44,588 nucleotides of DNA from Lachnocurva sp029100405 (lineage in GTDB: Bacteria; Bacillota; Clostridia; Lachnospirales; Lachnospiraceae), in assembly GCA_046263755.1 (NCBI GenBank), contig JBJYZC010000019.1:1-44588 (forward strand), given 5' to 3'. Under the pieces are notes generated by a model. The model had not been told where the DNA came from, searched no databases, and was given only the letters and a program-made list of their open reading frames with translations. Of the stretch, positions 33,703 to 39,828 are shown piece by piece (the stretch's first letter is position 1; each line of letters opens with the position of its first letter). Position numbers and translations under genes: made by a program.

Positions 33703-34363
33703 AGATCACGCCAAGATCCTTACAGATCGCAGCACAGCGGTCCTCATCCGCTTTGCTGATCGTTGTCGAAACGGTAGACATAACGACGTTTGGTACATAT
33801 TTCTTCGCTTCCCGGGCAAAATCCAGCATGGCCTGGAAGGAATCCGGTCCGAATTTTGGCCGGACGATGCGGTTATATTCTTCGGCATCCGGCGTATTCA
33901 GAGAAATGGAGACCGTATTGATTCTTCCCTCCAGTTCCGGACAGATGTCCCTCTTATTGATGAGATTGCCCAGTCCGTTCGTATTCAGGCGGATCGGCAT
34001 GCCATAGAGAGCCTTTAACTGATCAGATACCTCTACAAGGACCGGAAAGGCCTCTGTAGGCTCTCCAAACCCGCAGAAGACTATTTCATCATATTGAGAC
34101 AGGTCATGCTTCTTTACGGCGCTCAGGACCTCAGAAGCAGATGGCTCATGATCGAGCCAGAGAGAATCAGACTCTCCTACGGAATCTCTGGTCTGTCTCA
34201 GACAGAAAGAGCAGGCGCAAGGACAACGGTTGGTCAGATTCAGGTAGAGATTGTTATGAACCTTGTAGGCAATCTCTTCTTTCCGGTATTTTATTCCGGT
34301 CTTACCGGCCCCTGTAGTAACTTCCGGATCCTGTACAGTAGCATTTACAGTTTTTTTAGCCAT
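33677..34363 (-). CDS. TatD-linked type radical SAM protein
   Basis: The 228-residue protein is a compact radical SAM enzyme. The cluster motif is NRCPCACSFC with C47, C51 and C54 (CxxxCxxC). GFGEPTEA gives the SAM-binding GGE-like region, and the end IYRIRPWEG matches the subfamily often found next to TatD nucleases; no tatD is seen here. The reaction is unknown. The first 30 residues are an extra polar segment rich in Thr and Val. AGGAGG six bases before ATG sets the start. The last codons and stop are duplicated downstream. Confidence 0.85.
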   Translation of the reverse strand: MAKKTVNATVQDPEVTTGAGKTGIKYRKEEIAYKVHNNLYLNLTNRCPCACSFCLRQTRDSVGESDSLWLDHEPSASEVLSAVKKHDLSQYDEIVFCGFGEPTEAFPVLVEVSDQLKALYGMPIRLNTNGLGNLINKRDICPELEGRINTVSISLNTPDAEEYNRIVRPKFGPDSFQAMLDFAREAKKYVPNVVMSTVSTTISKADEDRCAAICKDLGVIYRIRPWEG

Positions 34364-34682
34364 GAGGAACCTCCTTTTATCGTGTTCACCGTATTTTGAT
34401 CTATTGTCGATCAGCGATTGAGTTCAATTTCGATAGAATCTTTACTTGTCGTATCTAGCCAATTCATATCCAATCAATCAAATATATTCAATATATCTGG
34501 TACACCTAATATAATCAACCTATCTAATCTATCAAAACTTTAATATATACTTAATATAGCGAATCTATCACACTTGGCAGGATAGAGAAGGCGGCCTGGC
34601 AGCTTGCTCTGGAAACAGGTTGATTTCACTGGACCAACGCTTTGAAAATAAGAAAACACCCGTAGGACCTTCTGTGCACACT
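34364..34682. other. AT-rich intergenic DNA between the radical SAM and pyridoxamine kinase genes
   Basis: No gene is seen. A possible minus-strand promoter for the radical SAM gene (TTGAAC, 17 bases, ATAGAT) lies near 34399-34427. The stretch 34450-34570 is rich in ATCTATC-like words. Confidence 0.4.
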
Positions 34683-34844
34683 CATTCGATAACTACTGTA
34701 GATTTCTTAATTCCTCTTCGAATGCTACCCCACCCTCATTCGATCACTACCGTAGATTCCTTAATTCCTCCTCAAACGCCACCCCATCCTCATTCGATAA
34801 CTACCGTAGATTTCTTAATTCCTCTTCGAACGCTACCCCATCCT
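34683..34844. repeat. 54-bp tandem repeat, three copies, derived from the 3' end of the kinase gene
   Basis: Copies run 34683-34736, 34737-34790 and 34791-34844 with few differences. The third contains the last codons and the stop (34801) of the pyridoxamine kinase gene; the other two are downstream copies of that end. The unit is a multiple of three. Confidence 0.9.
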
Positions 34845-35694
34845 CAGCCGGAATTTCGAGTTCCAGCGACCTAAGAATGCATTTTTGGATAAAGGATGAC
34901 GCCTTTTTCACAGAAGTTTCCAGGGAAACCTGATTTACAGCATCTGCAATCAAAATCGAAGCAAAAATATCGCCGGTTCCATTTCTCGAACCGCCCAGCC
35001 TTGGCTTTCTGTCGCTTGAGGTTCTACCCTTGTCATAAATATAGTTTGTTACGAAATCGCCGTCCGGTATGCCGGAAATAACAACTTTCGAGGGACCGAG
35101 GGAAGCGATTTCCTTCGATAGATCCAGAAGCTCTTCCTCGTTCCAAGAACCTTCGTGCCAGTCATGACCAGTTAAGAGACAGGCCTCGGTCAAGTTAGGT
35201 GTAGTGAGATTCGAGAGCATGACAAGCTCCCGGATTCTCTGACAATGCTCGTCGGAAAAGACCGGATATCGTTTTCCGTTGTCTCCCATAACCGGATCGA
35301 CCAGGACAAAAGTGCCTGCTTCACGGAACTCTTTGATAAAAGAAGCAGTCAAATCAACCTGTGGAATAGAGCCTAAGAAACCAGTTGCAATTCCGTTGAA
35401 TCGGAGATGGAGCTTTGCCCATTCCTTGGCATAGCTGTCAAAATGCTTGGTGAAATCATAGAGATAATAGCTGTCGAAACCGGTCTGATTACTAAGGATC
35501 GCAGTCGGAAGGAAGCAGCATTGAATACCCATTTCCGAGATGATGGGCAGGGAAACCGCGACAGAACAACGTCCGAAACCAGTCAGATCATTGATCACAG
35601 CGATCTTCTTCTGGTGGTTGTGGATGTCAGGAATGTCATGGTTCTGTTGGATATCAGAGAGCTTCTTTGTTTCTGTTTGACTATGTAAAAGCAT
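34801..35694 (-). CDS. Pyridoxamine/pyridoxal kinase
   Basis: The 297-residue protein is a ribokinase-fold vitamin B6 kinase of the PdxK/PdxY type, making pyridoxal 5'-phosphate by salvage. KKIAVINDLTGFGRCSVAVSLPIISEMGIQ opens the fold. Then come PTAILSNQTGF, LVDPVMGDNGKRY, the TPNLTEACLLTG segment and the catalytic anion-hole GGSRNGTGDIFASIL. The first 28 residues are an extra polar stretch. AGGAG lies eight bases before ATG. It is divergent from a PdxR/MocR-like regulator, a well-known pairing in which PdxR controls B6 genes. The 3' end is triplicated downstream. Confidence 0.92.
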   Translation of the reverse strand: MLLHSQTETKKLSDIQQNHDIPDIHNHQKKIAVINDLTGFGRCSVAVSLPIISEMGIQCCFLPTAILSNQTGFDSYYLYDFTKHFDSYAKEWAKLHLRFNGIATGFLGSIPQVDLTASFIKEFREAGTFVLVDPVMGDNGKRYPVFSDEHCQRIRELVMLSNLTTPNLTEACLLTGHDWHEGSWNEEELLDLSKEIASLGPSKVVISGIPDGDFVTNYIYDKGRTSSDRKPRLGGSRNGTGDIFASILIADAVNQVSLETSVKKASSFIQKCILRSLELEIPAEDGVAFEEELRNLR

Positions 35695-35898
35695 GTTGGC
35701 TTCTCCTGGTTATGGATCATATGTGGTAACAAATCGGAATGGTAGTTCATCTTGTTGGTAAGCAGGACCAGATTCCATATAATCTTTGGCATGGCTCTGA
35801 CCTTCCTATAACACTTGATTATAATTCAAAACTGAATATATAATATATCCAATCAATGATAAAAATATAAGACCAAATATAAAGCGAAGCATATTCAT

Positions 35899-36125
35899 AT
35901 TCGATATAGAAATTCTTTTTGAAATCATGCGTGATTTTATCCTGAAATGGCTTATTTTAGGGCTGAAAATTCGATATACAGAATCTTTTCAAAATCATGC
36001 TATAAATCTGGCAAAAAAACACGCATGATTTCAAAAAGATTCTGTATATCGAATAAGGAGTGCTTTGAGAGGCAACTTTGCGACAGGAAAAGCGCATGGT
36101 TTTGAAAAGATTCTGTATATCGAAT
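35899..36125. repeat. Four 32-bp operator-like repeats in nested inverted arrangement
   Basis: A 32-bp element GCATGATTTTGAAAAGATTC...ATATCGAAT occurs four times. Two copies are in minus orientation (35899-35930 and 35969-36000) and two in plus orientation (36023-36054 and 36094-36125). The two in each pair are 70 or 71 bp apart, and the inner pair forms a 32-bp inverted repeat around 22 bases. The array sits between the divergent kinase and regulator genes, so a PdxR-type operator set is the natural reading. Confidence 0.85.
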
Positions 36126-36136
36126 ATGGAGGATGC

Positions 36137-36208
36137 ATGATGGGAAACCAGAAAAATAAGATCAATAAATCAGGAAAGCAGGAAAATCAAATATGCAGGA
36201 AACTATAA
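36137..36208 (+). CDS. Possible short leader ORF before the pdxR-like gene
   Basis: Two in-frame ATG codons (36137 and 36140) follow a strong GGAGG (36128-36132) and open a frame of about 22 codons rich in Asn and Lys. Its stop (36206-36208) lies after the proposed start of the regulator at 36193, in another frame. It could be a leader peptide with translational coupling, or the remnant of a longer N-terminus after a frameshift. Confidence 0.35.
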   Translation: MMGNQKNKINKSGKQENQICRKL

Positions 36209-37605
36209 AATCAAGCTTGCCAGAAAACGAAGAGACAGGTTTGTCCGGGTCTGCAAAAAAAAGCTTATCAGGATCAAAAGACACTAACAAAAGAAGCCTT
36301 GCCTACATAAAGCTATATCAATACCTGCGTCAGCAGATCATTTCCGGAGCATATCCCTATGGATCGAAGATTCCGTCCAAGCGTCTTCTCGCTGCAGATC
36401 AGGGAGTGAGTGTTATTACTGTTCAACACGCCCTTGCTTTATTAGAAGATGAGGGCTTTCTCCTTGCGAAGGAGAGAAGTGGTTATTACGTGAGCTATAA
36501 GGCATCTGAATTTCTGACTTCGGAAGGCTTCCCTGGATCCGCAGACCATGCCAAAAGGCGAAATAAACTCACCATCCATAGCAATGCCCGGATCTCAGCC
36601 AACTTTGAATCTGAACCCCAAGCCGCTATCTCAGCCAACTTCGAATCTGAACCCCAAGGTTCCACCTCAGCCAACTTCGAATCTGAACCCCAAGCCTCTA
36701 CATCAGCCAACTTCGAATCTGAACCCCAAGCCGCTATCTCAGCCAACTTCGAATCTGAACCCCAAGCCTCCACCTCAGCCAACTTCGAACCTGAACCCCA
36801 GGCCTCCACCCCAGCCTACTTCGAAAGTGAAGAGGAATTTCCTTTTCCGACCTATGCCAGAACCGTTCGACGCGTCTTGAGTGAAAGACAGGAGAAAATT
36901 TTCAAGAAATCCGAGAATCAGGGCACGATGGAACTTCGCTCTTGCCTTGCCCGCTATCTGGAACGCACAAGAAATATGCATGTAAGTCCGGATCAAATCG
37001 TAATCGGATCCGGAGCCGAGTACCTTTACGGCCTGATTTCCATCCTGATCGGCCCCGGGCAAACCATAGCACTAGAGGATCCATCCTATCAGAAGATCCG
37101 CTGGGTCTATGAGACTCATGGCCTTAAGATCGAGCCCCTTCGCATGGGTGTTGACGGAATCCTGACCAGTGAATTGCAGCGTTCGCATGCAAAAGCCATG
37201 CACGTCACACCTTTTCATAGTTATCCGACGGAGATCTCTGCCACCGTTTCAAAGAAAATGGAGTATTTAAGCTGGGCTAGAGAGAGCCATGCGCTCTTAA
37301 TTGAAGATGATTATGATTCGGAATTCTCCATGCTGGGAAAAAGCGAAGACACGCTCTTTTCCATGGAGCCGACCAAAACGGTCATTTATTTGAACACTTT
37401 TACTCGTACGATCTCGCCTTCGGTTCGTATCGGCTATATGATCCTTCCGGAATTCAAAACGAAGGAATTCCTCGATCGGATCGGTTTCTATTCCTGCACG
37501 GTGCCGGTTCTCGACCAGTATGTCCTGACGGATCTGATTGAAGAAGGCGACTTCGAGCGCCACCTCAACCGCGTGCGGAGGAAACGCCGGAGAGGGCGGA
37601 TTTGA
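36193..37605 (+). CDS. PdxR/MocR family regulator, repeat-expanded and C-terminally truncated
   Basis: The 470-residue product has a GntR-type winged helix (about 36-105; LYQYLRQQIISGAYPYGSKIPS, then VSVITVQHALALLEDEG) and an aminotransferase-like domain from about 220. Between them lie six 12-residue repeats, SANFESEPQAA-like, plus a decayed seventh. The PLP domain shows GSGAEYLYGLI, ALEDPSYQKIRW and LIEDDYDSEF, but at the Schiff-base site it reads LNTFTRTISPSVRIGYM, with Arg where Lys is normal. After HLNRVRRKRR the frame ends in a few unrelated residues, and the last 90-100 residues of the family are missing. It may be a decaying gene or a PLP-insensitive regulator. The ribosome binding site at 36193 is weak. 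By position it would control the divergent pyridoxamine kinase. Confidence 0.75.
   Translation: MQETIKSSLPENEETGLSGSAKKSLSGSKDTNKRSLAYIKLYQYLRQQIISGAYPYGSKIPSKRLLAADQGVSVITVQHALALLEDEGFLLAKERSGYYVSYKASEFLTSEGFPGSADHAKRRNKLTIHSNARISANFESEPQAAISANFESEPQGSTSANFESEPQASTSANFESEPQAAISANFESEPQASTSANFEPEPQASTPAYFESEEEFPFPTYARTVRRVLSERQEKIFKKSENQGTMELRSCLARYLERTRNMHVSPDQIVIGSGAEYLYGLISILIGPGQTIALEDPSYQKIRWVYETHGLKIEPLRMGVDGILTSELQRSHAKAMHVTPFHSYPTEISATVSKKMEYLSWARESHALLIEDDYDSEFSMLGKSEDTLFSMEPTKTVIYLNTFTRTISPSVRIGYMILPEFKTKEFLDRIGFYSCTVPVLDQYVLTDLIEEGDFERHLNRVRRKRRRGRI
36592..36843 (+). repeat. 36-bp tandem repeat within the pdxR-like gene
   Basis: Six copies (36592-36807) and a seventh degenerate one (36808-36843) encode 12-residue units (I/T)SANFESEPQ(A/G)(A/S). 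They keep the frame and lie in the linker between the DNA-binding and aminotransferase-like domains. Confidence 0.93.
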
Positions 37606-37715
37606 ACCGGCTTCTCAGCCCAGGAGCTTTAGAAATGGATCGTTTACGTCTGGGAGCTTGCGATTTATCATTTGCTTCGATAAACCCGAGAGTTGGATCG
37701 CCGGGAAAGAAAAAC

Positions 37716-38033
37716 TTACGAGGGGTTTACATTGTGCTCTTCGAAAAAGCCACAGGAATGGACATTTGAAAAGCCTAGTTTCCGAAGCTCTTTTACGACT
37801 CTTTTTGGTTTGTGATAGTAACTTCCGTAAATATAGACCAATCCGTCCTTCTTCCTTAATCTATGCTCTGCCAGGTCCAGACGGTTGTAAGGAATATTGA
37901 TTGCACCTGCAATGTGGCGTTTCGTGAAATCTTCTTTGGAGCGGATATCGACAAGAACAGCACCGGGTGTGGTTCGGACGATATTAATTCCTTCATTGAT
38001 GGTCTTTTTTTCCATACGATCAAATAGAGACAT
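37716..38033 (-). CDS. Rhodanese-like domain protein without the usual active-site cysteine
   Basis: The 105-residue protein is a single rhodanese-like domain: GAVLVDIRSKEDFTKRHIAGAINIPYNRL is the standard first half. In active sulfurtransferases the next strand ends in a Cys-containing loop (CRSGxRS); here it reads VYIYGSYYHKPKRVVKEL, with no cysteine, so sulfur transfer by the usual route is unlikely. The only cysteine, near the end (VHSCGFF), is not at the catalytic position. I placed the start at 38033 (MSLFDRMEKK), with GGAGG seven bases upstream; the open frame continues to 38144 without homology. The region 37606-37715, between it and the truncated regulator, shows no gene. Confidence 0.75.
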   Translation of the reverse strand: MSLFDRMEKKTINEGINIVRTTPGAVLVDIRSKEDFTKRHIAGAINIPYNRLDLAEHRLRKKDGLVYIYGSYYHKPKRVVKELRKLGFSNVHSCGFFEEHNVNPS

Positions 38034-38159
38034 AGGCATACCTCCGAGGTTCGTAAATTGATTTTTTCTGAACGGACAGTAATAAGCTGGCAGGATTGGT
38101 TCGTCACAATAAAGACAGCTGACGCAATCCAAGAGCCGATACAATCAGCAAGATGATAC

Positions 38160-38185
38160 AAAAAAAGCACCGGAAACTCCGATGC
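38160..38185 (-). terminator. Terminator of the tRNA-Glu gene
   Basis: On the minus strand GCATCGGA pairs with TCCGGTGC around a three-base loop (38185-38167, one T-G pair), and seven T follow, ten bases after the tRNA. Confidence 0.85.
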
Positions 38186-38194
38186 CTGTTAAAG

Positions 38195-38266
38195 TAGTTC
38201 GTAGGGGAGTCGAACCCCTGTTTTCGCCGTGAGAGGGCGACGTCTTAGCCACTTGACCAACGAACC
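38195..38266 (-). tRNA. tRNA-Glu (anticodon CTC)
   Basis: The minus strand folds as a tRNA. The acceptor stem is GGTTCGT/ACGAACT (first pair G-U), the anticodon stem is TCGCC/GGCGA with loop CTCTCAC (anticodon CTC, codon GAG), and the T arm is AGGGG-TTCGACT-CCCCT. The discriminator is A and CCA is not encoded. The D arm TGGTCAAGTGGCTAAGACG is typical of tRNA-Glu. CTC is the less common Glu isoacceptor, complementing a TTC copy expected elsewhere. Confidence 0.93.
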
Positions 38267-38558
38267 ATGTCGGGATGCCAGTTAAAACATCACTTGTATC
38301 ATCAAACAAGATTGTCCGGCGACACAACAATAGATAATATAAAGGATTTTTTTATGGAATGCAAGTACTTTTTAACATCTTGAGTAAAATTTTGGAGCAC
38401 CATTGTGATATGAATGATATACCAGAAATCCGATGAGCTCGCCTTGTTTGCCTAATCGGTAAATATCGTGACACAAATCATTTTTCAGGAAACGATAGTT
38501 GAAAGCCCTTTTCGATGCTCAAAAAGGGTTAATTATCGTAATAAAAGTAACTTTCCAG

Positions 38559-38598
38559 AAATCCGATAGGGAATGCCAGATTTCACTATCGGATTTTT
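38559..38598 (+). terminator. Orphan terminator-like hairpin
   Basis: AAATCCGATAG (38559-38569) pairs with CTATCGGATTT (38586-38596), followed by T. No plus-strand gene lies upstream for about 950 bases. The stem repeats that of the terminator at 21866-21909. The rest of 38267-38820 shows no gene. Confidence 0.6.
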
Positions 38599-38820
38599 CA
38601 AACTTGCTTACTGTTAAGATAAAGTAACCGAATGAAGTGAGCTTGACTATCCTGTTTTTCAACTCCTGCTTCTATTACGATAAAAGAATCAAATCAAGTG
38701 AAAGAAGGATTTTTTTCTTTGCCTCTTATCATGAAAAGATGGCATAATAAAGCTATAGGCTGGATCGGATTAGATCTCAAATAAATTTTGTTATCGAGGA
38801 AAAGTATGAAAGGCATCACC

Positions 38821-38940
38821 AGGCCTGGGAATAAAGCATAGTCATGGGATGCCTTGTTAGGCCTGGGAATAAAGCATAGTCATGGTATGCCTTGTTAGGC
38901 CTAGGAATAAAGCATAGTCATGGTATGCCTTGTTAGGCCG
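38821..38940. repeat. 38-bp tandem repeat, three copies and a partial fourth
   Basis: Units start at 38821, 38859, 38897 and 38935 (partial). Each contains GCATAGTCATGGTATGC, a short inverted repeat, so transcription would give a row of small hairpins. The array ends about 70 bases before the small gene at 39011. Confidence 0.9.
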
Positions 38941-39010
38941 ATTCATATAGCAATGTTAAGGATTGTGTCATCAGGACTATGGATACTGCAAGGAAGACGG
39001 AGGATAAGAA

Positions 39011-39217
39011 ATGATCAATACAGAAGAAGAGAAGAAAATCGTTGAGACAGAGTGCAAGAAGCATTCGCACCAGCTCTTTTATTGCCTGGGAAGAAACGGG
39101 GCAGGTCGGCTTTTGGTTAAGTTCTTTGATCTCGAAGAGGATGCTGAGATCTGGGCAGAAATCAATGGCTCTGAAGTGGAGAAAAATCCCCTCTACAAGA
39201 AACTCATTAAGAAATGA
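39011..39217 (+). CDS. Small hypothetical protein
   Basis: The 68-residue protein is polar and mixed in charge, with no signal peptide or membrane helix. It begins MINTEEEKKIVETECKKHSH, then a hydrophobic LFYCLGRNGAGRLLVKFF core, then an acidic stretch (DLEEDAEIWAEINGSE) and a Lys-rich end. I do not recognise a family; the pattern of two short strands and helices could be a small alpha/beta fold. A good GGAGG seven bases before ATG makes it a credible gene. It is framed by a 38-bp array upstream and a 40-bp array downstream. Confidence 0.6.
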   Translation: MINTEEEKKIVETECKKHSHQLFYCLGRNGAGRLLVKFFDLEEDAEIWAEINGSEVEKNPLYKKLIKK

Positions 39218-39229
39218 GTCGGGTCTGGT

Positions 39230-39349
39230 AGAGGGAATCAGGAACAAAAACAAGCCTGGTATTACCGATAGAGCGAATCAGGAACAAAAACAAGCCTGAT
39301 ATTATTGCTAGAGCGGATCAGGAACAAAAACAGACCTGGTATTACCACA
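39230..39349. repeat. 40-bp tandem repeat, three copies
   Basis: Units start at 39230, 39270 and 39310 and share AATCAGGAACAAAAACAAGC. They abut without spacers. The following 39350-39640 shows no gene. Confidence 0.9.
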
Positions 39350-39647
39350 CACTGTCCATGAAATGTGTCCATGAAACGCCCCAATAACTTGATTAAAAGC
39401 GGAATCATACTTGTTCATTCTGCCGGAAACAGAACCAGAAAAGTACCAGAAATAAGGACAAGTTGATTAAACAAGTCAGATTCATCATGCGACGAGCAAA
39501 ATTCTGCACAAAATTGCTGAAATCGAACTTATAAAATTGTTCAGACTGCATGATACAGGGAAGTCCTGGCCTTATGAAAAACGCTGAAATTTAATAAATT
39601 TTTTAGAGTTTCCACTTCACAAGATCAAAGTATCATTCGATCAAAAG

Positions 39648-39678
39648 GCCCGTAAACGTTGAATTTACGGGCTTTTTT
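39648..39678 (+). terminator. Intrinsic terminator
   Basis: GCCCGTAAA (39648-39656) pairs with TTTACGGGC (39664-39672), and six T follow. The nearest upstream plus gene ends 430 bases earlier, so the terminator may serve that transcript, the repeat array, or an unannotated small RNA. Confidence 0.85.
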
Positions 39679-39728
39679 CCTATCTTTAACTCAGTTGTGC
39701 ATTATTACTGTAGAGAATCGTAAGCCTA

Positions 39729-39775
39729 TTTCAGTTTCCATCATTTTTGCATATAATAATATAGATAAATATATT
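39729..39775 (+). promoter_or_regulatory. Two overlapping candidate promoters of the surface-protein operon
   Basis: TTTCAG (39729-39734) with TATAAT (39752-39757), and TTGCAT (39747-39752) with TATATT (39770-39775), both have 17-base spacers. Confidence 0.55.
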
Positions 39776-39794
39776 TAAGTTAATGAAAATTTAA

Positions 39795-39808
39795 TGGAAA
39801 CGTTTCCA
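39795..39808. promoter_or_regulatory. Perfect palindrome resembling a cre/LacI-family operator
   Basis: TGGAAACGTTTCCA is a 14-bp perfect palindrome between the promoters and the start codon. It differs from the catabolite-responsive consensus TGWNANCGNTNWCA only at the two W positions. It would act as a roadblock or repressor site. Confidence 0.55.
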
Positions 39809-39828
39809 ACGGTTTGGGGAGGAATTCA

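Noticed and set aside
34620..34874. Plus-strand frame with an 18-residue repeat (SITTVDFLIP type)
   Set aside because: It is the antisense reading of the 54-bp repeats at the kinase 3' end, with no start signal.
38267..38340. Promoter of the tRNA-Glu gene
   Set aside because: Several weak hexamer pairs are possible on the minus strand, and none stands out enough to list.
36592..39349. CRISPR-like repeats (36, 38 and 40 bp)
   Set aside because: The units abut with no spacers, so they are simple tandem repeats; the 36-bp one is coding.
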